A stretch of DNA of 64,000 nt from Lysinibacillus parviboronicapiens (GCF_003049575.1 NZ_PYWI01000001.1:434001-498000); one strand, 5' to 3'; counted from the stretch's first letter, positions 15,222 to 24,186 are shown. The notes: generated by a model not told the origin, from the sequence alone. Translations and numbers: made by a program.

Positions 15222-16178
15222 CTAAATGTATGTTTTTGTAATAGCAGTTGATTTGTAAGTACATCGGCATTTTTCACAAAAGCGTGGCACCCATTTCATA
15301 ATCCACATTAACTGCTCCTGCTCCATGACTTTCATTTTTTGTTCTATAGAGAATCCAGAAACCCCCATCTCTTTCCATTCATTAAACATACTGACCACCA
15401 TGGCTAATGTAACAGGATTAGGTGCTTCCCTTCCGATAAATTTGATAGCTGTCACCCCAGCAGAGACTAAATCTTCTAAATTACACAAACTACAATCCGT
15501 TGCACTATCTAAAATATGATGCTGTTTTAGTTGATTGTTTAATGGAGACAGTATTCGATAGAGTGTTCTTACACCTTCTCCTATTTCACCATTATTTGGG
15601 CTTTCCCATAAACGACAACAATTAGCTATGCTTCCTGTTCCAAAATTGCCTGTAATCATCAGTTCAACATCTAAATCACGAAGTGACTGAATTTCTTCTA
15701 ATGTCATGGACTGTGAAACGGTTATTCGGCTTACGCCTAATTCTGTTAACATTTCTGCCCCATATTTATTGACTGGCGCTAATTGCGAACCCGAAATAAT
15801 TTGAGTATCCCTCTCTACATTGGTTAGAAGATTAAGAGCTTGCATAGAGGAAATTGTGATAGCATCTACACCTTTCTCAAGGGCTCTATAAACATGATGT
15901 TGAAAACTTGTCTCTAAGTTGGTTGGAATGAAAGGTGTATTTGCCATGAATATTACTTTCATCTGATGCGTTTTAGCCATGGACATTATGTCGTCTAAAT
16001 CTTCCCAATCAGAGAAGTGGGCAGGGTAATCAGCTACTGTTTGAAACTTATTATCAAATGACATCTGCTGAAAAAGTGGATTAGAGACGCCAAAATAGAT
16101 TTCATTTGCACCCGCCTCTATCATTTCTTCCATCATAAATTTTGAGCGCACTGGTGCCAAAATGTTTAATTTATCCAT
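15222..16178 (-). CDS. U32-family protein, UbiU-like partner
   Basis: A 318-residue U32-family protein. The N terminus LNILAPVRSKFMMEEMIEAGANEIYFG is the usual U32 barrel start. The cysteine motif is diverged: C187-C188 in SIANCCRLW, C229-x2-C232 in DCSLC, and an extra C301-x2-C304-x-C306 near the end. These are enough to hold an Fe-S cluster. It precedes the UbiV-like gene by 11 bp, which argues for a heterodimer. Known U32 pairs or singles hydroxylate ubiquinone precursors, tRNA or rRNA using a prephenate-derived oxygen; other members are collagenase-like proteases. Absence of UbiT and presence of biosynthetic neighbours favour a secondary-metabolite hydroxylase, but this is inference. Confidence 0.8.
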   Translation of the reverse strand: MDKLNILAPVRSKFMMEEMIEAGANEIYFGVSNPLFQQMSFDNKFQTVADYPAHFSDWEDLDDIMSMAKTHQMKVIFMANTPFIPTNLETSFQHHVYRALEKGVDAITISSMQALNLLTNVERDTQIISGSQLAPVNKYGAEMLTELGVSRITVSQSMTLEEIQSLRDLDVELMITGNFGTGSIANCCRLWESPNNGEIGEGVRTLYRILSPLNNQLKQHHILDSATDCSLCNLEDLVSAGVTAIKFIGREAPNPVTLAMVVSMFNEWKEMGVSGFSIEQKMKVMEQEQLMWIMKWVPRFCEKCRCTYKSTAITKTYI

Positions 16179-16192
16179 TTTATTCTTCCTTT

Positions 16193-17362
16193 CTATCCTA
16201 CAGGGAGAATACTTCTTAGACGGGTGACAGCTTCTTTCAGACTGTCGACAAGGTAATCAACATCTTTGTAGTCTGTATAAAGGCCAAAACTAATACGTAT
16301 AGAAGATTTAATTCTTTCTTCAGACAGTCCGAGAGCAAGCAATACATGGGAAAGCTCAGCTTTTTCTGCACTACAGGCAGAACCGATAGACACCGCAATG
16401 CCATATACTTGACTTAAAAGAACCGACAGCGCTTCTGCTCTAATATTCGTAAAGGATATATTAAATGTATTTTGTAAGACATCCCCTTCTATTTCAGGAC
16501 TATTCATCTCAATTTGTTCAATGGCATGTTTTATTTTTTCTAAGAAATAGTTTCTTAAGGCAACTGTATTGTTTTTATGTTGCAATAACTCTTCCGTCGC
16601 TAAAGCACAAGCTTGACCAAATCCAATGATACCCAATAGGTTTTCAGTACCCCCTCGTAGGCCGTTTTCTTGCCCACCACCATGAAGTAGCTGAACTAAC
16701 TGTTGGTTTCCTTTTTTTAAGTACAATGCGCCCGTTCCCTTAGGACCATATATTTTGTGCGCCGCTAACGATAGCGCATCTACTTCTAAATCTTGAACAT
16801 TTATAGGAATTTTCCCAAGTGCCTGCACAGCATCTACATGAAAGAAAATATCTCTATTTATTTGCTTAATGGCTTTTGCCATCTCTTTAATTGGTTGAAT
16901 GGTACCAATTTCATTATTCGCGTACATGATTGAAATTAATGCGGTATGTTCATGGATAGCATTCACTAAATCTTCTATAGCTATAAATCCATTAGCATCT
17001 ACAGGTAAATAGGTAATTTCTGCACCTAGTGAGGCTAAATAATGACACAGCTCTAAGGTCGCCGAATGTTCAATTTTAGAGGTGATGATATGAAACGGTC
17101 GCTTATCACAGGCAAAGAAAAAGCCTTTTAAAGCCGTATTGATTGACTCTGTACCGCCAGATGTAAATAAGATTTCTGAGCTATCTGCGTTAATTAATGC
17201 TGCTACTTGTGATCGTCCCTCCTCTATTTTTTCTTTCGCAAATTGACCAAAAGAATGACTGCTTGAGGGATTACCAAATAACAATAAATTATCTATTAAA
17301 ATAGAAGCCACTTCCTCACGAAGAGGGGTAGTGGCATTATAGTCAAAATACTTCCCTAACAT
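16193..17362 (-). CDS. Cysteine desulfurase (NifS/IscS-like)
   Basis: A PLP enzyme of 389 residues that takes sulfur from cysteine as an enzyme-bound persulfide. The start is the ATG at 17362 (MLGKYFDYNATTPL) with an AGGAGG site; the longer frame to 17407 overlaps the scaffold gene. The PLP lysine is in SLAAHKIYGPKG and the persulfide cysteine in SIGSACSAEKAELSH, a class I signature. It follows the IscU-like gene, so the pair probably builds Fe-S clusters for the two U32 proteins, or delivers sulfur to a product. Housekeeping desulfurases are usually elsewhere, so this looks like a dedicated copy. Confidence 0.92.
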   Translation of the reverse strand: MLGKYFDYNATTPLREEVASILIDNLLLFGNPSSSHSFGQFAKEKIEEGRSQVAALINADSSEILFTSGGTESINTALKGFFFACDKRPFHIITSKIEHSATLELCHYLASLGAEITYLPVDANGFIAIEDLVNAIHEHTALISIMYANNEIGTIQPIKEMAKAIKQINRDIFFHVDAVQALGKIPINVQDLEVDALSLAAHKIYGPKGTGALYLKKGNQQLVQLLHGGGQENGLRGGTENLLGIIGFGQACALATEELLQHKNNTVALRNYFLEKIKHAIEQIEMNSPEIEGDVLQNTFNISFTNIRAEALSVLLSQVYGIAVSIGSACSAEKAELSHVLLALGLSEERIKSSIRISFGLYTDYKDVDYLVDSLKEAVTRLRSILPVG

Positions 17363-17372
17363 AAAAAACCTC

Positions 17373-17726
17373 CTATGCTTCACTAAGTATTTGCTCAAAT
17401 AAATCATGTAAAATATTTAAACAGTGCATTTGTGGAGGTTCTAGTTCTCCCAGCATACTATCAATTTCATGCGCTAACAGTTGAGCTATTTCAGCTAAGG
17501 ATTTACCGATAATATAATCTGCAAAAATATCAGCCGTTGCCAACGACGTCGCACAACCGTATGCCTTATATTTTGCATTTACTACCCTTCCATCCGTGAC
17601 TTTAATTTTCATGAAAATGGTATCTCCACAAACAGAATTACCAATTTTCAATTCTCTATTGGCATCAATCACATCTCCTGAATGCCTAGGTTTGCTGAAA
17701 TAATCAACGATGATAGAATTGTACAT
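17373..17726 (-). CDS. IscU/NifU-N-type Fe-S scaffold
   Basis: A 117-residue scaffold protein on which Fe-S clusters are assembled. The three ligand cysteines are in NSVCGD (C33), YGCATS (about C58) and QMHCLN (about C101), spaced as in IscU. The protein starts YNSIIVDYFSKPRHSGDV, a typical NifU_N opening. AGAGG lies seven bases before the ATG. It stands between the LuxE-like gene (13-bp gap) and the desulfurase gene (10-bp gap to the chosen start). An isolated IscU-IscS pair inside a biosynthetic cluster suggests a local Fe-S demand. Confidence 0.9.
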   Translation of the reverse strand: MYNSIIVDYFSKPRHSGDVIDANRELKIGNSVCGDTIFMKIKVTDGRVVNAKYKAYGCATSLATADIFADYIIGKSLAEIAQLLAHEIDSMLGELEPPQMHCLNILHDLFEQILSEA

Positions 17727-17739
17727 GTTGATACCTCTC

Positions 17740-18918
17740 TTATACTTCTGTCATTTGACTTTTTTCTTCAGCCGCATCCATATGCTTCTCTAAATTAATA
17801 GCACAACAGCCAATCTCTGCCCCTGCTACCCTTGATAAATAAACGACTTTTTGACCGTTTCTTCCACATTCACATGTATTTTCTTTCTTTAAATACACTA
17901 AATCCTCTGTTTGAATAAATCCTGGATATGAAAGTGAAGTAGGGTCAAATATTGCTAAGACACCTCTTTTTCCTTGCGGTACTTCTTCAGCTAAATTTTT
18001 GGGATTTCTTAAAGAAAAATGAACCCAAGGTGGCACATGCTTCGATTGTTTCTCGCACTCTATGGCTAAAATATTTGATTCAACTAAGCCATACATATCT
18101 CTAACATTTTCTTCTGGGATACCTAAGTATTCAGCACATTCTTTATTGTATTGTTCGCGTGGTATTTCCATACCGGAGAATCTTTTCCAACCTCCTAAAT
18201 TAATAATCATTGTCTTATTATCTAGTTTTAAATGTATATTATTTGTTTTTAGGTAATTTACTAATTTATAAATTAAAAATGGCGGCCCAATAATGTGACG
18301 CGTATGAATATTTTGCCATTTTTCCAATGTTTCAATTGCCTCTTTAGGTTTAAAAGAAGCTCTTTTCACAAGACATCTTGTTGCATCAAATAAACCTGAA
18401 AGCATATTTAGCACTTTAACCATGCCCATCTCTGGCATTTCTTCAGGGGATGGGAATAAGAACAGTCCAGCTCCTCTAGAAAAGGCAAACATTTCTCTAT
18501 ACATCGCATATATACTAAAGACACAATTGTTTAATGTTTCAGCATCTCTTCTAGATATACTTGGTATGCCACTTGTACCAGTACTGCGCATTTCAAATTC
18601 AATATTTTCTAAAGAGGTTGATAAAAGTAAATGTGAGTCAGGTCTTTTAAAGCTCGTTACCGGAATTAATGGTATTTTGTGTAAATCATCCAAACTTTGA
18701 ATATCAGCTGGTGTAACCCCACTATCTTCACAAAGCATTCGATAAAACTTATTGTTTTCGTAATGATGTTGAAAATTTTGAGCAATTAAATATCCTTTTA
18801 GTTCATTGACCTTTGCTTCATCCCAATGAAATAATTGTTGTGTTGCCCCAATCGCTGTAGTTACGGGGTTAAATCCTAATTCTTTTAAATTTTCCATAGC
18901 CGTTTGCATAGATACCAT
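17740..18918 (-). CDS. LuxE-like acyl-protein synthetase / adenylating enzyme
   Basis: A 392-residue ANL-superfamily protein. RSTGTSGIPS at residues 111-120 is the ATP-binding loop, MYGLVESN (about residue 300) the adenylate-binding motif, and the C-terminal CECGRNGQKVVYLSRV is typical of LuxE. LuxE activates a fatty acid as acyl-AMP and moves it to its own C-terminal cysteine; here C371-C372 are candidates. No LuxC or luciferase gene is near, so bioluminescence is not implied. As first gene of the cluster it probably activates the starting carboxylic acid. A phenylacetate-CoA-ligase-like role is the main alternative. GGGGAG lies ten bases before the ATG. Confidence 0.82.
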   Translation of the reverse strand: MVSMQTAMENLKELGFNPVTTAIGATQQLFHWDEAKVNELKGYLIAQNFQHHYENNKFYRMLCEDSGVTPADIQSLDDLHKIPLIPVTSFKRPDSHLLLSTSLENIEFEMRSTGTSGIPSISRRDAETLNNCVFSIYAMYREMFAFSRGAGLFLFPSPEEMPEMGMVKVLNMLSGLFDATRCLVKRASFKPKEAIETLEKWQNIHTRHIIGPPFLIYKLVNYLKTNNIHLKLDNKTMIINLGGWKRFSGMEIPREQYNKECAEYLGIPEENVRDMYGLVESNILAIECEKQSKHVPPWVHFSLRNPKNLAEEVPQGKRGVLAIFDPTSLSYPGFIQTEDLVYLKKENTCECGRNGQKVVYLSRVAGAEIGCCAINLEKHMDAAEEKSQMTEV

Positions 18919-18975
18919 CGTACATTTTCTCCCCTTTTTATTATCTTTTAATAGAAGCTATAAAGACTGCTAATG

Positions 18976-18999
18976 GTTGACTATTAGCAAAAAGTCAAC
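18976..18999. promoter_or_regulatory. Inverted repeat upstream of the biosynthetic cluster
   Basis: GTTGACT (18976-18982) and AGTCAAC (18993-18999) form a 7-bp inverted repeat with a 10-bp spacer, about 60-80 bp before the LuxE-like start. On the minus strand it includes a TTGACT -35-like hexamer, but a matching -10 box is weak. It may be an operator. No TTGCGG or CCGCAA ComA-type site is seen here outside the hairpin at 19105-19130. Confidence 0.4.
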
Positions 19000-19104
19000 T
19001 ACGATAATTTACTATTATTACAAAAAATTGAAATAATTATCGATATAAGAAGATTAACATAACTATCAACGTTGTAACCCCTAATCCAATACCAATAAAA
19101 AAGT

Positions 19105-19130
19105 AAATCCCGCAAAAATATGCGGGATTT
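19105..19130. terminator. Bidirectional terminator-like hairpin
   Basis: A 10-bp stem AAATCCCGCA/TGCGGGATTT with a 6-nt loop lies in the 373-bp gap between the divergent LuxE-like and MFS genes. On the minus strand it is followed by TTTACTTTTTT. It probably blocks read-through into the cluster. The remainder of the gap shows nothing else clear. Confidence 0.55.
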
Positions 19131-19291
19131 CCTCATCGAACAACAGTAGAAAAAACACAGTCGAAACTATTATTTGCAAAATAAAACGTCAACTTTTAAT
19201 TGATGTGCTTCTCATACTTTAATCCAATAGCCAAGCCTCATTTCTTTATGATAGACTGTAGTATATTTGATTAGAAAAAGGGGGGCTATGG

Positions 19292-20488
19292 ATGACCCAG
19301 CAGAAGTCGAATAAGGCGGCTTTGTATATTTTAATGTTTAATATGTTTATCGCAATGGGGAGTATTGGTATTATTATTCCTGTTATGCCTGAGTATTTGA
19401 AAATATTTGGGGCTGCAGGACAAGTTCTTGGCATGCTTATCGCAACGTTCGCCTTGGCACAATTTGTATTTTCTCCAATTGCTGGGAATCTCTCCGACCA
19501 GTATGGTCGAAAAAATCTCATTATTTTTGGCCTCATCGTAACTGGTCTTGCACAAATTTCATTTGGGCTTTCAACGGATGTTTGGATGCTCTTCCTCGCA
19601 CGTTTTTTTGGAGGTTTAGGTTCTGCCTTCATCGCACCTCCTATTATGGCATTTGTAGCTGATGTGACAACATATGAGGAACGAGGCAAGGGAATGGGTA
19701 TGTTAGGGGCAGCAATGTCTCTTGGCTTTATGATTGGTCCGGGTATAGGTGGCTTTTTATCGAAGGTTAGTCTGCACTTCCCGTTCTATACAGCTGGATC
19801 TGCAGCGATTTTAGCAGCTATTCTATCATTCTTTCTTTTACCTTCTTCAAAACCAAGCACATCCCAAAAGGCGCAAAAACAAGACAATCTTGCGAAGCAG
19901 ATGGTACGCTCTGTCCAAATGCCTTACTTTGTAATGCTCATCATTATGCTTGTGTTCTCGTTCGGAATTGCTAATTTCCAAACGACTTTATCATTATTTG
20001 TTACAAACAAATTTAACTACACACCTACTGATATTGCCATTTTATTGGTTGTTGGTGGTGCGTTTGGTGTTGTTGTACAAATGTTTATAATTACACCTCT
20101 TTTTAATCGTTATGGTGAAATGAAAGTTGTGTTAGTCAATTTATTTATTGCAGCCGTTTCTATTTACTTAATATTATTTGTCTCTGGCTTTGCACTTATT
20201 TTAATAGTAGCTACAATTTTCTCCACTGCGACGACATTGATTCGACCAGCAGTCAATACGCTAATTTCTAAACTCGCTGAAAATGAGCAAGGTTTTGCCG
20301 CTGGTCTTAATAATGCATATATGAGTTTAGGTAATATGATTGGCCCTGCTTTAGCAGGTATCTTATTCGATTGGAATATGAACAGCCCATATATTTTTGG
20401 GGCAATTATATTAATGGCCTGCTTCTTCCTTGCCCTCATCTGGACATTGAAAAAAGCGCCACATCTTATGCACCCTGATTCGAAATAG
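19292..20488 (+). CDS. MFS multidrug-type transporter (NorA/Bmr-like)
   Basis: A 398-residue, 12-helix major facilitator. The cytoplasmic loop GNLSDQYGRKNLI between helices 2 and 3 and FIGPGIGG-like MIGPGIGGFLS in helix 5 (antiporter motif C) mark it as a DHA1 drug:H+ exporter. GGGGGG lies close to the ATG. It is divergent from the LuxE-like cluster and ends before the TPP riboswitch region. The substrate cannot be deduced, and export of the cluster product is possible but not indicated. Confidence 0.88.
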   Translation: MTQQKSNKAALYILMFNMFIAMGSIGIIIPVMPEYLKIFGAAGQVLGMLIATFALAQFVFSPIAGNLSDQYGRKNLIIFGLIVTGLAQISFGLSTDVWMLFLARFFGGLGSAFIAPPIMAFVADVTTYEERGKGMGMLGAAMSLGFMIGPGIGGFLSKVSLHFPFYTAGSAAILAAILSFFLLPSSKPSTSQKAQKQDNLAKQMVRSVQMPYFVMLIIMLVFSFGIANFQTTLSLFVTNKFNYTPTDIAILLVVGGAFGVVVQMFIITPLFNRYGEMKVVLVNLFIAAVSIYLILFVSGFALILIVATIFSTATTLIRPAVNTLISKLAENEQGFAAGLNNAYMSLGNMIGPALAGILFDWNMNSPYIFGAIILMACFFLALIWTLKKAPHLMHPDSK

Positions 20489-20638
20489 TCTGAAAAATAT
20501 TGACTATTTTTAGTAGTATGTTACATTATTAGGTGAAAAGCGCATACGCGCAAGAACAACATCAAGCATATCACTGAGAGAAGTCATGGATAGCAAAGTA
20601 TATACTTTCTTACCTATAAAAATTAAATCGTTTCAAAA

Positions 20639-20725
20639 CCACTAGGGGAGTCTTTCTGACTGAGACGTGTATGTAACCACGGACCCTTCGAACCTGATCT
20701 AGTTCACACTAGCGTAGGGAAGTGG
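20639..20725 (+). ncRNA. TPP riboswitch (THI element)
   Basis: All conserved blocks of the thiamine pyrophosphate riboswitch are present in order: ACTAGGGGAGTC, CTGAGA, GGACCCTTCGAACCTGAT, CTAGTTCACACTAGCGTAGGGAAGTGG. It lies upstream of a terminator and thiW, so thiamine pyrophosphate binding should cause early termination and stop uptake of a thiamine precursor. Confidence 0.95.
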
Positions 20726-20758
20726 CGACACTTGCTTTTTTAATATGTAAATGCAAGG

Positions 20759-20792
20759 CCGCTTCTTTTCGTTGTGAGGAAGCGGTTTTTTT
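20759..20792 (+). terminator. Attenuator terminator of the TPP riboswitch
   Basis: The stem CCGCTTC/GAAGCGG is followed by TTTTTTT, 34 bp after the riboswitch core. This is the expression platform by position. Confidence 0.85.
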
Positions 20793-20837
20793 GTGTTCAT
20801 TTTCGACAGATTGTGCTTGAAGTGATGTTAAGTAAGC

Positions 20838-20948
20838 TTTCAGCGATATTTTGCATGCTATCCGTGATTTCGTGTGAGTTATCAGAGATTTTCTCATGCT
20901 ATCAGCGTTTTCGTGTGAGTTATCAGCGATTTTCTACATGCTATCAGC
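20838..20948. repeat. Tandem 20/21-bp repeats in the thiW leader
   Basis: About five and a half degenerate units alternate between a form like TTATCAGCGATTTTCTCATG and a form like CTATCAGCGTTTTCGTGTGAG, giving a 41-bp higher-order period. They lie between the riboswitch terminator and the thiW start. The short reading frame across them is a by-product of the repeat. Confidence 0.75.
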
Positions 20949-21003
20949 TATACCAGGTTCTATTTGTGGTTAGAGAGCTATCTACCAAAAAGGGGTGAAA
21001 AAG

Positions 21004-21492
21004 GTGTCAATTCGAAAATTAACTATTATGGCTTTATTTGTCGCCATTGCTGTAGCTGGCTCTACTTTTGTCTCAATTCCAACAGGGATTGCACGTGCCT
21101 ATCCTATACAACATGCCGTTAATGTTATTGGAGCCATTTTTCTTGGCCCAGTACCTACTGTTATAGTAGCCTTTGTCACAGCTATTATTCGAGTTGTTAC
21201 AGGAACAGGCTCTCTATTAGCGATTCCAGGCAGTGTCATCGGGGCTTTGTGTGCAGCTCTCGCCTATAAATATAGTTCTAAGGCTTGGCTCGCAGGTGTT
21301 GGTGAAATGTTTGGGACAGGTATCATCGCATCCCTTATAGCAGTGCCTTATGCACATCTTTTAATGGGTACCTCTGTTGCTGCATTATTTTTTATGCCTG
21401 CTTTTTTAACATCAAGCATTATTGGAGCAATTCTGGGAATTATCGTTGCCAGCAATCTGCGGAAAACCGTACTTATCAAAAGCTTTATATGA
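21004..21492 (+). CDS. thiW: ThiW, ECF-type substrate-binding membrane subunit
   Basis: A 162-residue membrane protein with five or six helices, ThiW family. It is thought to be the S component that binds a thiamine precursor (hydroxyethylthiazole) and works with shared ECF transporter modules encoded elsewhere. The frame is open from a GTG at 20995, but AAGGGGTG is spaced properly for the GTG at 21004, giving MSIRKLTIMALFVAIAVAGS. The TPP riboswitch upstream confirms the thiamine link. Confidence 0.9.
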   Translation: MSIRKLTIMALFVAIAVAGSTFVSIPTGIARAYPIQHAVNVIGAIFLGPVPTVIVAFVTAIIRVVTGTGSLLAIPGSVIGALCAALAYKYSSKAWLAGVGEMFGTGIIASLIAVPYAHLLMGTSVAALFFMPAFLTSSIIGAILGIIVASNLRKTVLIKSFI

Positions 21493-21536
21493 CCACGTTA
21501 TTAGCGAATAGAACTTTATTGATTTCGAATAACACA

Positions 21537-21568
21537 AAAACGCAGTGCAAAATTTTGCACTGCGTTTT
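21537..21568. terminator. Bidirectional terminator between thiW and the VWA operon
   Basis: A perfect 16-bp palindromic arm pair AAAACGCAGTGCAAAA/TTTTGCACTGCGTTTT serves both converging transcripts: thiW on the plus strand and the eight-gene operon on the minus strand. Confidence 0.9.
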
Positions 21569-21588
21569 AAATTTAAAGTATTCAATTA

Positions 21589-24186
21589 TTATTGACGTTT
21601 CTTCATGCCCTTTAATAGCTGTGCTACATTTGTATCCTCAGCCTGTACTGGTGTATCATTTGCAATTTGCTGTGTTTGCTTCGCCTTTGTTAAGAAACTC
21701 CAGCCAAAACGTCGGATTGTAATATCTATGAAGAATAGTAACATCCCTGCTAATAGCAGCCAGGTTGCAATATTTTGGCGCTCTGCCCCTTTTTGCGTGA
21801 AATCACGGAACACTTCCTGTGGTTCTTCTAACACACTACCACCTGTTTGCTTTGTAAGGTCTTCCACTAATTTTTCATTTACTGGACGTAATTCATACTC
21901 GGCACTATACGGAACACTTAGACCAGCCTGATAAATTGCCTGTTCTTCATCGGCAATACGGAAAAAGATAAGACCTGGTTGTGCTTGTACAGTCGCCCGA
22001 ACTTGCGAGGCAGATAATGTTTCGAGCTGCATTTCTAGCTCTTCTCCTGCCTCATTGACAGCGACGATATCTAAAAATGCCGCTTCATTTGTCGGGTCAG
22101 TAATAACAAAAGTGCCATCCGTATCTAAACGTACGTCATAGGCTACATCATTATAACTTGGTAGCATTTGCGAAATCATCGTTTGCCAAAATGTGCCCCA
22201 TTCCTGCCATCTTGCCCAGTCTCCTGTCCATTTCCCTGTGGAATCTGATGTGAAAGCGAATGTTTTGCCTAGTCCATATTGCCACTGTGCTATCACTGGA
22301 TCTTGCTTCTCGCTTTCTGCGATTACAGAAGCGCCCTGCTTCGGAGTTGTACCTATATACGCATTCATTTGTGGCACGCCATTTGCAAATAATGAATGCC
22401 AACCCGAGGCATTATAAATCGTTGGATAGAAAGGATTATCTTCAATATATGTGCGTGAAATCATCGCTGTCTCGCGTGATAATATGGAAGGAATGGTCTG
22501 TTCATCAATAACATCATAGAAACGTCCACTCCCCATTTCACTTAAAGACTGAAGTAAATGGCCATCCGCATCTTGTCCAATCGCAACTGTCGATAGTGTA
22601 ACCCCATTCTCTTTACCAGTTGCAATTAAATCCTCATAATTCCCTGATTGTGATTGTCCGTCAGTTAATAAAATAATATGCTTACGTTGTAATTTTTGAT
22701 CGGCCAAATTTTCATATGCCTTTGCAAGGGAGCTATATATTTCCGTACCCCCACCAGGAGTCACAGATAATATCGTATCGACTGCTTCTTCTTTATTGCC
22801 AAGCGGTCCGGTTTCGATAATTTCCCAAGGGCGATCATCAAAGGCAATAAAGCCAAGTGTATCCTCGTCATGCAACATCTCAACTGAACGTGCTGCCGCT
22901 TCCTTAGCAAGTTCTAACTTTGTACCATGCATACTTCCTGAACGATCGAGCACGATGACCAGACCTAAAGATGGTAATTGTTCCTTACCTTTAATCTCCA
23001 TTTCAACAGGTAACAATGTTTCGATTGGTGTTTTAAAATAGCCACCCAAGCCAAAGCTATTTTCGCCACCGACCATTGTAAAACCGACACCAAAATTTTT
23101 CACTGCCTGCTCAATAACGCCCATTTTGGCCTCACCAACCAAATGCCCTGGAACATTATCAAAAATTATTGCATTGTATTGTAAATAACTTGATAGCTCA
23201 TTTGGCAAACTGCTTGCATCTACGACATCATAGGAAATTGACTTCGTGCCCAATGCCGCAGCAATTGGTGATGCTGTATCATAACCGTTCACTATCAGTA
23301 AGTGAGGCTCACTTTGTACCATCGTGACACTCGTTAATTTATTATTTTCAAATATTGCATCTTGGTCTACTTGAACAAGTGCCTCGTATTTGACCAGTCC
23401 TTCGGCAGTTGCCGTATGCTTGTAGGTAAATACATTCAATCCTTCGGCAAGTGCCACTACTTCTCGATGAATAAGCACATCATTTTCGTATAGCAATAAT
23501 TCGCCCTGACCTGCTGCTGTTGCATTCACTTCAGTGACAAGTTGCTGTTGTTCGCCGACATAAGCAATCTGTGGTGTCACAAAGCTTTTAAGCGATACAT
23601 CATTGGCAACGGACTGACTGAATGGCACAACGTCTACGCTAATATTGGAGCTTTTTAATTTGGTAGCAAACTCCAATGCATCACCTTGTGTTTCATTCGC
23701 GTCCGTTAATAAGATCAACCTTGTAGCTTTTTTCGGATTGACAATACCAGTAGCTAATTGAAGACTTTGCTCAATATTTGTTTGATCCGTTTCTTTTATA
23801 GTTGTAAATTTCGGTACTTCCTTTAATGAATTCGATAAAATCGTTTCTGTTTGTAATGTCGAAGAAAAAGAATAAATCCCTGCAAGTTGCTCATCCTTTT
23901 TTGACTGCAAACTTTCCTCTATAAAACTAGCCATCTCCTCTTCTGTACCCTTCATGGAAGCGGAGCGATCGACTAAATACAGTACCTGTTCTTCTTTAAT
24001 TGGTAACAAAATATATGGTGCTGCGAGAGCAAAGACTAAAGTGCTTATTGCCATAACCCGAATACCAAGTACAACGAGATGGCTTTTTTTCAGACGTTGA
24101 CGTTCACGCCAATAAGTCCATGCAAAATACGCAAATAACGGTAATAATAACAATAAAGCTAGTGGCGTATCAATTCGTAAATCCAC
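21589..24186 (-). CDS. Large membrane protein with two VWA domains
   Basis: An 865-residue protein. Two or three N-terminal helices (residues about 8-65) are followed by a VWA-like segment with a DRSASMKG metal-site motif, a glutamine-amidotransferase-like region (LIVNGYDTASPIAAAL), and a second VWA domain with LDRSGSMHGTKLE. A C-terminal helix (WLLLAGMLLFFIDITI) ends the chain before a basic tail. VWA domains with MIDAS motifs bind proteins through a divalent metal. It starts with GTG, overlaps the previous gene by 17 bp and is last in the operon. Function is unknown; with MoxR and DUF58 it probably joins a chaperone-like complex at the membrane. Confidence 0.85.
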   Translation of the reverse strand: MDLRIDTPLALLLLLPLFAYFAWTYWRERQRLKKSHLVVLGIRVMAISTLVFALAAPYILLPIKEEQVLYLVDRSASMKGTEEEMASFIEESLQSKKDEQLAGIYSFSSTLQTETILSNSLKEVPKFTTIKETDQTNIEQSLQLATGIVNPKKATRLILLTDANETQGDALEFATKLKSSNISVDVVPFSQSVANDVSLKSFVTPQIAYVGEQQQLVTEVNATAAGQGELLLYENDVLIHREVVALAEGLNVFTYKHTATAEGLVKYEALVQVDQDAIFENNKLTSVTMVQSEPHLLIVNGYDTASPIAAALGTKSISYDVVDASSLPNELSSYLQYNAIIFDNVPGHLVGEAKMGVIEQAVKNFGVGFTMVGGENSFGLGGYFKTPIETLLPVEMEIKGKEQLPSLGLVIVLDRSGSMHGTKLELAKEAAARSVEMLHDEDTLGFIAFDDRPWEIIETGPLGNKEEAVDTILSVTPGGGTEIYSSLAKAYENLADQKLQRKHIILLTDGQSQSGNYEDLIATGKENGVTLSTVAIGQDADGHLLQSLSEMGSGRFYDVIDEQTIPSILSRETAMISRTYIEDNPFYPTIYNASGWHSLFANGVPQMNAYIGTTPKQGASVIAESEKQDPVIAQWQYGLGKTFAFTSDSTGKWTGDWARWQEWGTFWQTMISQMLPSYNDVAYDVRLDTDGTFVITDPTNEAAFLDIVAVNEAGEELEMQLETLSASQVRATVQAQPGLIFFRIADEEQAIYQAGLSVPYSAEYELRPVNEKLVEDLTKQTGGSVLEEPQEVFRDFTQKGAERQNIATWLLLAGMLLFFIDITIRRFGWSFLTKAKQTQQIANDTPVQAEDTNVAQLLKGMKKRQ

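Noticed and set aside
17740-18918. Bioluminescence (lux) operon
   Set aside because: Only a LuxE-like enzyme is present; no luciferase subunits or LuxC/LuxD-like genes are near.
19105-19130. CCGCA-N6-TGCGG hairpin as a ComA box for the biosynthetic cluster
   Set aside because: The half-sites face the wrong way (ComA box is TTGCGG-N4-CCGCAA), and the stem with T run has plain terminator geometry.
20774-20998. ORF of 74 codons between the TPP riboswitch and thiW
   Set aside because: It is made of the tandem repeats, has no ribosome site and overlaps the attenuator terminator.
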